From Pseudoalteromonas phenolica (lineage in GTDB: Bacteria; Pseudomonadota; Gammaproteobacteria; Enterobacterales; Alteromonadaceae): a DNA stretch of 64,000 nucleotides. The position numbers and the translations under genes are program-made. The DNA lies in the NCBI RefSeq assembly GCF_005876835.1, contig NZ_PPSW01000006.1, forward strand, positions 124,001-188,000, read 5' to 3'. Shown piece after piece: positions 18,004-25,548 of the stretch (positions within the stretch are counted from its first letter, which is position 1; each line of letters begins with the position of its first letter). The notes below the pieces were generated by a model. It worked only from the letters and a program-made list of their open reading frames with translations, was not told the DNA's origin and made no database searches.

Positions 18004-19434
18004 ATGTTAAAAAAAATTCTAAAACCACTAAATAAATCACTGATGATGGCGTGCGTGCTACCCGTGTTAGTTGCGTGCCAAGGTAGTCATTTAGAGATAA
18101 TGCCTGACTTGTCGGATGAAACCTTGCTGACAGAACATTTATCTGTTGAACAAATGCATCAAGATATTGATGCTTTATTAAAAGGCGCATTGGAGCGTCA
18201 CCCTAACCTTGATAAATACACTCAAGTATCTGAGTTAAAAAGTTATACTGAAACACTTAAGTCTCAGGTTACCCAGCCTTTAATGCGAACGGAGTTTTAC
18301 AAAATAGTAGGTCAAATCAGCCATAAATTTAATGATGGTCATGCATTTTTGATTTGGCCTTATCAAGAATATAACTTATTGAAAGAGCAAGGTGCTAAAC
18401 CTTTTCCTTTTGAAGTATTTATCAATACGCAGCAAGAGCTATATATACAAAACGACTATCAGTCAGGTAGTGAAAGGGTTGTAGGGCAAAGCAAAATCTT
18501 ATCAATTAATGGTATTTCAACAAAAGACCTTGTATTAGACATGCAAAAATACACCGGTGGTGAAAGTCAGTTTCTTCGTGAAAAGGTCGTGGCAGCGAGG
18601 TTCCCCGTTAACTTATGGGCTGTATACGGTTTTATTAATGAATTTAAACTTGAAATAGAATCTGACGGCAGAACTAAAACATTAGAGATCACGCAAGCCC
18701 AAGATTGGCAACAGACAGAGAGCGCTATTTCAGGAAAAACTAAAAAAGAGCATTACTTTAAAGAGCTAGAAGATGGTGTTGCCTTGTTGTATTTAGAGCA
18801 CTTTGATATTAAACCTAGCGAGTTTAAAAATTTTGTTGATGAAAGTTTTAAGAAAATTAATGCGTCAAACATTCACTCTCTTATTATTGATATTAGAAAC
18901 AACCCCGGTGGAAATACGGATACCGTTGCTTATTTAAGTCGATACCTTGCAAACAAACCATTCAGACTGGTTTCAGCACTTCAAGAAAAACTCAACAAAG
19001 ACAACCGTGGTTGGTTTAATTATAAAGGTGAGGAAGGGGAGATTGTCGACACAAAATGGGATGAATGGGAAACCCCAATGAGTGACGATGTCAGATTTAC
19101 CGGTAATGTGTATCTATTGACCGGTTCGATTAGTTATTCTGCTGCGATTGTATTTGCAACGACCCTTAAAGATAATGGCTTTGCAACCTTAGTAGGGCAG
19201 CCAACTCAAGGGTTTGCTAATCAATCAGGACAGGGCAATTTGTTTAACTTACCTCACTCAGAGCTAAGGGCCTATATTACAACTCGATTATTAGTTAGAC
19301 CGAGCGGTGAGTTGACTCAACAAGGTGTTCAGCCCCATTATGAGATTGAGCCAGGCAATAGCATCACGCAAAACATGGATGATAAGACCATTGCGGCCAC
19401 ACTAGAATTAATTCGACAAAAGACAGTTAAATGA
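18004..19434 (+). CDS. S41 family peptidase, lipoprotein
   Basis: Tail-specific-protease-like protein of 476 residues. The lipobox LVAC (lipidated C25) places it on a membrane facing the periplasm. The S41 core is in the C-terminal half: LIIDIRNNPGGNTD (about 293-306) and TGSISYSAAIVFA, where S379 is the likely nucleophile. No PDZ domain is clear; the N-terminal half resembles the tricorn-core support domain. Its stop overlaps the response-regulator start by 4 bases, so protease and two-component system are co-translated. Confidence 0.87.
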   Translation: MLKKILKPLNKSLMMACVLPVLVACQGSHLEIMPDLSDETLLTEHLSVEQMHQDIDALLKGALERHPNLDKYTQVSELKSYTETLKSQVTQPLMRTEFYKIVGQISHKFNDGHAFLIWPYQEYNLLKEQGAKPFPFEVFINTQQELYIQNDYQSGSERVVGQSKILSINGISTKDLVLDMQKYTGGESQFLREKVVAARFPVNLWAVYGFINEFKLEIESDGRTKTLEITQAQDWQQTESAISGKTKKEHYFKELEDGVALLYLEHFDIKPSEFKNFVDESFKKINASNIHSLIIDIRNNPGGNTDTVAYLSRYLANKPFRLVSALQEKLNKDNRGWFNYKGEEGEIVDTKWDEWETPMSDDVRFTGNVYLLTGSISYSAAIVFATTLKDNGFATLVGQPTQGFANQSGQGNLFNLPHSELRAYITTRLLVRPSGELTQQGVQPHYEIEPGNSITQNMDDKTIAATLELIRQKTVK

Positions 19435-20120
19435 ACGAAGAAAAATGCCATATTTTATTGGTTGAAGATAATCAGCAATTAGCAGAGCAGCTGAGTAATT
19501 TCCTTATGCAAAAAGGCATGGTCGTTGACTATGCCTGTAATGGTCAACTAGCGACTAACTTACTTGAGTCTGAGCGTTTTGATGTTGTGATATTAGATTT
19601 AACTTTACCTGACACTGATGGACTAAATCTTTGTCGTTTTATTAAATCAGAGCTTACGACGAATATTCCTGTATTGATGCTCACCGCAAGAGACAGTATT
19701 GAAGAAAAACTAGATGGCTTTTCACACGGCACAGACGATTACCTAACAAAACCTCACGTGTTAGAGGAGGTTTATGTTCGGTGTTTAGCACTCGCTAGAA
19801 GGCATCAATTACATAAGTCTCAGAAGGCATGTATTGGTGATTTAGAAATAGACTTTCATCAAAAAACAGTTCAGCGCGGCGGTCAGAACATAAAACTCTC
19901 AAAAACTGATTTCTTATTGCTTAAATTGCTTGCTGAAGCATACCCGAACGCGCTGAGTAAACGCCAATTGATTGAAAAAGTATGGGGGGATGATATGCCC
20001 GATACCGATGCCGTTCGCAGTCATATATATACGCTTCGCAACGCCATAGATAAACCGTTTGAGTGCCAGATGATAAAAACGGTTCACGGAATTGGTTTTA
20101 AAATTGTTGTGCCTGAGTAA
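19431..20120 (+). CDS. OmpR-family response regulator
   Basis: Receiver domain (about residues 6-118) with acidic pair E12/D13, phospho-acceptor D56 (ILDLTLPD), T85 and K107 (YLTKPH). An OmpR-type winged helix (about 132-226) ends in HGIGFKIV. Total 229 residues. It is coupled by a 4-base overlap to the S41 peptidase and precedes the histidine kinase gene by 57 bases, so it is the cognate regulator. Confidence 0.93.
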   Translation: MNEEKCHILLVEDNQQLAEQLSNFLMQKGMVVDYACNGQLATNLLESERFDVVILDLTLPDTDGLNLCRFIKSELTTNIPVLMLTARDSIEEKLDGFSHGTDDYLTKPHVLEEVYVRCLALARRHQLHKSQKACIGDLEIDFHQKTVQRGGQNIKLSKTDFLLLKLLAEAYPNALSKRQLIEKVWGDDMPDTDAVRSHIYTLRNAIDKPFECQMIKTVHGIGFKIVVPE

Positions 20121-20177
20121 TGCGTGTCTAAAAAACGAGTATTTTAATTAGAATAACTAAAATAAAGTGAAGCAACG

Positions 20178-21428
20178 ATGAAAAGCCTTTCAAGTAGTAT
20201 AAGCCGCGTAATTATAACGACTGTGTTGTCTATCTCGCTTATTTATAGCTTGTTGATTATCTTATATGCATGGACAATTGAAGATAATATTTTTAACCGT
20301 TTAGTCAACGATGAAGCGACTCATATTACTGAACAATTTAAACGTTCAGGTGAGGTTCTCCCACCAAAAGCAGATTACATGCGTTTGGTTAAAAACTTTT
20401 CTGATCTACCTATCGAAATCCAAAAAGACTACCCGTCAAACTCTAGCAAAGTCGAGTACCAAATAAGTTCTGTAAAAACGCTCCATATGACTACCCTAGA
20501 GTTAGGTGGACAACAATTATTTTTGCTCGCTGATGTAGAGCAGTTCGAGGTTAGCAAAGATAATATGCCAAACTTGCTCGTGTGGCTTTTAGTAATAGCT
20601 TGTGTTATTTCTGCCATAGCCCTCGTTGTTAGCTTATTGACAGCCAAGAAGATAGCAAGGCCTTTAAAAACGCTCGCATCTCAAGTGAACACAAAAAATG
20701 CAGAAAACATTGAGCCTGATGTATTTCCAGAAAACGAAATCGGTTTATTAGCACTCAATACTAAAAACGCTTTTACTCAGTTGAATAGCGCGCTTGATCG
20801 AGAGCGCGTTTTTACCAAAGACATAAGTCACGAAATCAGAACGCCTGTGGCGATTATTCAAAATGTACTTTCAGAAAGCAAAGAAGAAAAAACAATCAGA
20901 GAAAACAATTTTAGTAAGGTTGCAGAGGCGGTTGCTAATATCAATCAAATCACTTCAATTTTATTGGCGCTTGCACGTTCCGAATCCAGCCAAACAGAGG
21001 TGGTTAATTTAACTGCAGAGTTAGAGTCTTTGATTATTAACCAATTCGATTTTTTACTCGCAGAAGCAGACAAACATCTTGAGTTAACCCTTAATTTTTA
21101 CAGTGATGTGAAAGTAATGTGTAACCAAAATCTGGTTAGCATTCTAATGCTAAATTTACTTTCGAACATGGTGCGACACGCAAATGGTGATAATGCCGAT
21201 ATTACCTTAAATGAACGACAACTTATTTTTAAAAACCAGACTCAACAAAATACCATCAATTCACCATTTTTAAGCGGCGTAAAAGGCAAGCAGAGTGAAG
21301 GGTTAGGGCATGGTTTAAACTTGATAAAGCGCATTTGTGAGCAATCAAACTGGCAATTGAGCATTGAACAACCGCCAGGTTACTTTATAGTGCAAATAAG
21401 CTTTGGTAACACGCCCTCAAACACTTAA
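20178..21428 (+). CDS. Sensor histidine kinase with reduced ATP-binding motifs
   Basis: Membrane histidine kinase of 416 residues. TM1 spans about 11-32, a periplasmic loop of about 100 residues follows, and TM2 spans about 133-155. A HAMP-like segment precedes the H-box (DISHEIRTP, H218). The ATPase domain has an N-box (LNLLSNMVRHA) and a G2-like box (GLGHGL). The usual G1 DxGxG is not recognisable; LIFKNQ occupies its place. This short-lid form occurs in some active kinases, so activity is uncertain rather than excluded. It pairs with the upstream response regulator. Confidence 0.88.
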   Translation: MKSLSSSISRVIITTVLSISLIYSLLIILYAWTIEDNIFNRLVNDEATHITEQFKRSGEVLPPKADYMRLVKNFSDLPIEIQKDYPSNSSKVEYQISSVKTLHMTTLELGGQQLFLLADVEQFEVSKDNMPNLLVWLLVIACVISAIALVVSLLTAKKIARPLKTLASQVNTKNAENIEPDVFPENEIGLLALNTKNAFTQLNSALDRERVFTKDISHEIRTPVAIIQNVLSESKEEKTIRENNFSKVAEAVANINQITSILLALARSESSQTEVVNLTAELESLIINQFDFLLAEADKHLELTLNFYSDVKVMCNQNLVSILMLNLLSNMVRHANGDNADITLNERQLIFKNQTQQNTINSPFLSGVKGKQSEGLGHGLNLIKRICEQSNWQLSIEQPPGYFIVQISFGNTPSNT

Positions 21429-21439
21429 ATAAATATAAA

Positions 21440-21459
21440 TCACGACAAAGTCACGACAA
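21440..21459 (+). promoter_or_regulatory. Direct repeat TCACGACAA with 11-bp period
   Basis: TCACGACAA occurs at 21440 and 21451, 45 bp upstream of the DJ-1/PfpI gene. An 11-bp direct repeat is what OmpR-type response regulators usually bind. A looser version, TCACAACAA at 17942 with TCACAAACG at 17956, lies before the S41 gene. This suggests autoregulation, but the two spacings differ. Confidence 0.4.
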
Positions 21460-21503
21460 CTGATTGGTTAAAGTGTTGCTAACTTCAACAAGGAGAAGCA
21501 GCA

Positions 21504-22601
21504 ATGAAATATTTAACTTTATTCATAATTTGTCTGGGCTTAATAAGCCCCCATGTATTTGCCAAAAAAGTCGCTTTATTAATTTCCGGTTACGGCAATG
21601 AAACCCAAGGTAAAATTAGTTATGACCTTGAAGAGCTTGCACAAACTTATTTGGTTTTACATAACCATAACTTAGAGCTCGATATTGTCACACCTAAAGG
21701 CGGTGAGGTTGTTGTTAAGACAAATAAAGATAATCTAATTTACATACAAAAATTCAAAGGGCTTGCCCTTCATAAATTGCAAAATACTCACTCAGCAAAA
21801 CAGGCAATTCAGCAAAGCTATGACGCTTTATTCATTGTTGGGGGAGACGGCGCAATGTTTGATTTACCTTTTGACCCGTCAACTCAAACTTTCATTAATC
21901 AGTTTATCGAACAGCAATCACCCATTGCTGCTGTATGTCACGGTCCTGCCGCATTGGTTAATTTGAAAGGCCCTGATGGTGATTACTTTGTTGCGGGCAA
22001 GAAGGTAAATAGTTTTACACAAATTGAAGAACAAGCTTTTAATGCAGAATTACTTGATAAATTTCCATTTTCACTTGAAGAAAAGTTGATTGAGCGCGGT
22101 GCAACATTTGTGAAAAACAGCCCAATGATGCCGTATATTTCTGTTGATGGAACGCTTATAACAGCTCAAAACCCGATGAGTGTCGCTAAAGCCGCAGAAG
22201 CCTTGTTACTAAAGTTAGGCATTTCACCAAAGCAAAGAACACCCTTTAAAGATGAAGCAACTTTCGAATTAATAACACAGGCCAAATCAAACGGTGCTGC
22301 GGTTATTTCAATTGAGCTTGCCAAAGATAAAACGAGATATGACTTAAATTATTTGGGGCTTTATGCTTTTTACGCATATAGACTCGCACAAACGCAAGAT
22401 CAAAAACGGCAGGAGTTAACGCTTAAAGCTGAAATAGCAAACATCTTTAAGCATCCTAAATTATCAGAGTCTCTAATTAACGCTTATCTTGAGCAGCAAT
22501 TAATTAAAGAGGCAGAGCAGGCATATCAGGTATTTAAACTCGATTTTCCAAACGATAAGTCTATCGCTTTGCTTGAAAACAAAATAAATAGTTACAAATA
22601 G
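21504..22601 (+). CDS. Periplasmic DJ-1/PfpI family protein with C-terminal extension
   Basis: Type 1 glutamine amidotransferase-like fold of 365 residues. A signal peptide (YLTLFIICLGLISPHVFA) precedes a DJ-1/PfpI/Hsp31 domain. The nucleophile elbow is AVCHGPAA (C145), with GGDGAMFD at 113-120. About 120 residues after the domain are helical and TPR-like, which is not usual. Known relatives act as deglycase-like enzymes, chaperones or proteases; export to the periplasm is less common. The gene follows the histidine kinase by 75 bases with its own GGAG ribosome site. Confidence 0.83.
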   Translation: MKYLTLFIICLGLISPHVFAKKVALLISGYGNETQGKISYDLEELAQTYLVLHNHNLELDIVTPKGGEVVVKTNKDNLIYIQKFKGLALHKLQNTHSAKQAIQQSYDALFIVGGDGAMFDLPFDPSTQTFINQFIEQQSPIAAVCHGPAALVNLKGPDGDYFVAGKKVNSFTQIEEQAFNAELLDKFPFSLEEKLIERGATFVKNSPMMPYISVDGTLITAQNPMSVAKAAEALLLKLGISPKQRTPFKDEATFELITQAKSNGAAVISIELAKDKTRYDLNYLGLYAFYAYRLAQTQDQKRQELTLKAEIANIFKHPKLSESLINAYLEQQLIKEAEQAYQVFKLDFPNDKSIALLENKINSYK

Positions 22602-22651
22602 ACATCCACAAAAAAGAAACAAACTACTTGCCTAAAATCTTAACTCGATCT

Positions 22652-22678
22652 AATGTGATATCAACTTGATATCACATT
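22652..22678. promoter_or_regulatory. Perfect 27-bp palindrome before the SPFH gene
   Basis: AATGTGATATCAA, one central C, then the exact reverse complement. It ends 13 bases before the SPFH start codon and covers the likely promoter or transcription start. A ribbon-helix-helix protein is encoded by the second gene, so autorepression through this site is the simplest reading. Confidence 0.6.
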
Positions 22679-22691
22679 GATGGAGTTTTCA

Positions 22692-23540
22692 ATGAAAGAA
22701 ACAAAAGGATTCTCAACAAACGGGTATGTTGCAACGGTGATTTTTATTGCAATTGCATTAGCCTGTTTAAGCCAATTTAACCCAGTAAATGGGAGTGGCA
22801 TTTTATTTGTTGTTCTAGCTGTGCTTAGTTTGGCCTGTTTAACAGGTTTATTTATGGTGCAGCCAAACCAAGGCCGTGTACTGACTTTGTTTGGCAGCTA
22901 CGTAGGCACAGTAAAAGAAAATGGGTTACGTTGGACTGTGCCTTTCTTTATTCGTAGAAATATTTCTTTAAGGTTAAGAAATTTTGAAAGTAATAAAATC
23001 AAAGTAAATGATGCTCACGGTAATCCGATTGAGATTGCTACCGTGGTTGTGTGGTCAGTGAATGACACTGCAGAAGCCGTATTTGAAGTAGATGACTACG
23101 AAAGCTTTGTAAACATTCAAAGTGAAGCGGCGCTAAGAAATATGTCAAGCGCTTATCCCTACGATCAACATGACGGTGATGAAATTGCATTGCGCAGTCA
23201 CCCAATTCAAGTCTCTGAAGCTTTAAAAACAGAAATTCAAGATAGGCTGGCAAAAGCAGGTGTAAAAGTACATGAAGCTAGAATTTCACACCTTGCTTAT
23301 GCGTCAGAAATTGCCAGTGCCATGTTACAGCGTCAACAAGCTTCAGCCATTATTGCTGCAAGACAAAAAATCGTAGATGGTGCTGTTGGTATGGTAGAGC
23401 TTGCATTAAGCCGATTGTCTGAGCGAGAAATCGTAGAGCTAGACGAAGAGCGCAAAGCAGCTATGGTTAGCAACTTGCTGGTGGTATTATGCGCCGAGCA
23501 AAATACGCAACCTGTGGTCAATGCAGGTAGCCTTTACTGA
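22692..23540 (+). CDS. SPFH (stomatin/prohibitin/band 7) domain membrane protein
   Basis: Protein of 282 residues with two N-terminal membrane segments (about 12-28 and 36-55). A band-7 domain follows, starting [19 protein letters not shown], with [20 protein letters not shown] in its middle. The C-terminal part is helical ([20 protein letters not shown]). Such proteins build membrane scaffolds. I chose the ATG at 22692 because TGGAG lies at the right distance; in-frame TTG and ATG codons at 22677 and 22680 lie within or beside the palindrome. An Arc-like gene follows, a recurrent pairing. Confidence 0.87.
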   Translation: MKETKGFSTNGYVATVIFIAIALACLSQFNPVNGSGILFVVLAVLSLACLTGLFMVQPNQGRVLTLFGSYVGTVKENGLRWTVPFFIRRNISLRLRNFESNKIKVNDAHGNPIEIATVVVWSVNDTAEAVFEVDDYESFVNIQSEAALRNMSSAYPYDQHDGDEIALRSHPIQVSEALKTEIQDRLAKAGVKVHEARISHLAYASEIASAMLQRQQASAIIAARQKIVDGAVGMVELALSRLSEREIVELDEERKAAMVSNLLVVLCAEQNTQPVVNAGSLY

Positions 23541-23602
23541 CACTAGATTTTCAAATTGAGTTGAAGTGTAAGCTTCAACTCAGCAATTTAAAGAGGCTTA
23601 TT

Positions 23603-23800
23603 TTGGCCAGTAAGAAAAGTTACCCACTTAGAATAAACCCTGATGTATTAGCGGCAGTACAGCGCTGGGCCGACGATGACTTACGCAGTGTAAACGCGCA
23701 AATAGAGTATATTTTGCGAGATGCATTGGTAAAATCGGGAAGGGTGAAAATAGTGCAAAAAGCGGTAACGGAAGTACATCCACAAGACCCAGAAGAATAA
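23603..23800 (+). CDS. Arc-type ribbon-helix-helix DNA-binding protein
   Basis: 65-residue protein. The segment SYPLRINPDVLAAVQRWA is the RHH beta strand and first helix; the next part, LRSVNAQIEYILRDAL, matches the second helix of Arc/MetJ-type regulators. The proposed start is TTG at 23603 behind AAGAGG; no ATG gives a better protein. It is encoded between the SPFH gene and the hydrolase. I infer that it binds the palindrome at 22652-22678. Confidence 0.8.
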   Translation: MASKKSYPLRINPDVLAAVQRWADDDLRSVNAQIEYILRDALVKSGRVKIVQKAVTEVHPQDPEE

Positions 23801-23828
23801 AGCTTATTTTAAGCTTCAAGGAGTAAAA

Positions 23829-24809
23829 ATGGTTCAGGAAGAGATTGTATTTAAGTCACAAAAGTTAAATTTAAAAGGTACATTGTCATTACCTAAAAGT
23901 AAGGGGAAATTTCCTTGTGTTGTTATGGTTCACGGTAGTGGCCAGCAAGACAGAGATGGCAATATCAATGGTTTCGACACCAATATTTTTAAACAACTTT
24001 CAGAGCAGTTAATTGAAGCCGGTTACGCCAGTTTTTGTTATGACAAGCGTGGTGCAGGTAAAAGTGAAGGCGATTTTAAAACAGCTGGGTTAGAAGAAGT
24101 TGTGTTAGATGCTCACCAAGCAATCAACCATATTTCAACCCATAAACAAGTAAATACTGACGCTATTTATGTATTAGGGCATAGTGAAGGGGCTTGTTTA
24201 GCACCTGAAATAGCAAATGAGAATAAACTTATTTCTGGGTTAATTATGCTTTGCGCTAGCCTTCGTAGCTTTGAAGAAGATGGCATTAAAAATGCAGAAG
24301 TAATGAATAGAGATCTCGATGCTCTAAAGGGCTTAAAAGGCAAGATCTTAAGGCTTTTTTTGTACACCAAAGACCCTGCTAAAACTATGCGAGATTTGCG
24401 GCAAAAAGTTGAAATTAGCGATAAACCAACAGTGAGAGTTGGCTTTCACAAAGTAAGCACCAAGTTCTACAGAGAAACATTTAATTATGATGTGAAGTCG
24501 CACCTGGTTAATACGATAAAACCGATATTAGCCATTGGAGGTGAAAAAGACTTTCAATGTCACCCTGATGACACCAAGCTCATCGCTAAGGTTACAAAAG
24601 CATCAACAAGTACACATATCATAAAAAATATGGACCATACTTTGCGATTGCAAGCAGGTTTGCCTTCACTCGCCAGCTACAAACACGCTGGTAAAAATGA
24701 CATAATGCCTGAGGTCGCAATTCAGTTAAATAATTGGCTATCAGGGCAAATGAGTTTAGCTGAAACACATGCAACTGATGAGAAACCAAAACCAACAGCC
24801 ATAACTTAA
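23829..24809 (+). CDS. Alpha/beta hydrolase
   Basis: Prolyl-oligopeptidase/dienelactone-hydrolase-type hydrolase of 326 residues without a signal peptide. It has the oxyanion segment VMVHGSGQQDRDG, the nucleophile elbow GHSEG (S119), an acid in GGEKDFQC and a final His in NMDHTLR. The substrate is unknown. It lies 28 bases after the RHH gene behind an AAGGAG site and 4 bases before the cupin gene, consistent with one operon. Confidence 0.85.
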   Translation: MVQEEIVFKSQKLNLKGTLSLPKSKGKFPCVVMVHGSGQQDRDGNINGFDTNIFKQLSEQLIEAGYASFCYDKRGAGKSEGDFKTAGLEEVVLDAHQAINHISTHKQVNTDAIYVLGHSEGACLAPEIANENKLISGLIMLCASLRSFEEDGIKNAEVMNRDLDALKGLKGKILRLFLYTKDPAKTMRDLRQKVEISDKPTVRVGFHKVSTKFYRETFNYDVKSHLVNTIKPILAIGGEKDFQCHPDDTKLIAKVTKASTSTHIIKNMDHTLRLQAGLPSLASYKHAGKNDIMPEVAIQLNNWLSGQMSLAETHATDEKPKPTAIT

Positions 24810-24813
24810 GCGA

Positions 24814-25131
24814 ATGACAGTTAACTTACTTAATAATATTCCTACTGACTTATCAGACGAAGTCTTTGAAGATCTAATCAATACTGATTCTGTTCGGGTC
24901 GAACGAATAATTTCTCAAGGACATAACTCACCTGCAACGGGTTGGTATGACCAAGACGAGCATGAATGGGTTATGGTCTTAGAAGGGTTTGGCGTACTTG
25001 AATTTGAAAATGGCAAATGTGTGAGGCTAGAAAAAGGAGATTCTTTAAATATATCAGCTCATACAAAGCACAAAGTGAAACAAACTTCAGAACAACAGCC
25101 AACGATTTGGTTGGCTATTTTTTATAAATAA
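24814..25131 (+). CDS. Small cupin-domain protein
   Basis: Single-domain cupin of 105 residues. The HEWVMVLEGFGVLEF and RLEKGDSLNISAHTKHKV segments are the two cupin motifs, with His and Glu residues suited to metal binding. It resembles the YP_ cupin proteins annotated as phosphoribosylaminoimidazole-independent metal cupins only in general fold; no function is assigned. It starts 4 bases after the hydrolase stop and is followed by the zinc-ribbon gene after 5 bases. Confidence 0.78.
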   Translation: MTVNLLNNIPTDLSDEVFEDLINTDSVRVERIISQGHNSPATGWYDQDEHEWVMVLEGFGVLEFENGKCVRLEKGDSLNISAHTKHKVKQTSEQQPTIWLAIFYK

Positions 25132-25136
25132 TCGCA

Positions 25137-25388
25137 ATGGCAAAACCGAATAAAAAAGGGCCGGTAAGAACGGTTGATATTTTTTGCGCAAAATGTAGAA
25201 CTCAACTTTTTAAATACCGAAAGGGCGGTAAAGGTGCGCTAGTTAAATGTTTTGAAGAGCGAATTGTTGAAGATTACACAAACGATAAAATACATTGTCC
25301 TCAGTGTAATATTGAATTTGCAAGAAAAACACTGATCAGAGGCACGCCCGCACTAAAAATTGTTGGTGGTAAGGTTACTTTTAAATAA
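25137..25388 (+). CDS. Small zinc-ribbon protein
   Basis: 83-residue basic protein. Two CxxC pairs (C17/C20 and C54/C57) form a probable zinc ribbon, with a further C38 between them. RKGGKGALVKCFEERI lies between the pairs. No signal peptide. The function is unknown; it may be a nucleic-acid or rRNA-associated protein. It is the last gene of the apparent SPFH operon. Confidence 0.72.
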   Translation: MAKPNKKGPVRTVDIFCAKCRTQLFKYRKGGKGALVKCFEERIVEDYTNDKIHCPQCNIEFARKTLIRGTPALKIVGGKVTFK

Positions 25389-25494
25389 ACCCCTATCAAA
25401 TGATTTTTGTTTGAGTGTGTCGAATTTATAGTGAGAAACAATCTTAGTTAAGATCATCTTGCACCTAGCTTGCACAATAAATATAAAGTCGTAT

Positions 25495-25529
25495 CAAAAA
25501 AAAGCCGTTTCATGTATTGAAACGGCTTT
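25495..25529 (-). terminator. Terminator of the hutHU operon
   Basis: AAAGCCGTTTCA (25501-25512) pairs with TGAAACGGCTTT (25518-25529) around TGTAT. Read on the minus strand, it is followed by a run of T (the A-run at 25496-25503 on plus). It is 20 bases after the hutU stop. Confidence 0.88.
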
Positions 25530-25548
25530 CTCAGAAAAACAGCTTGTT

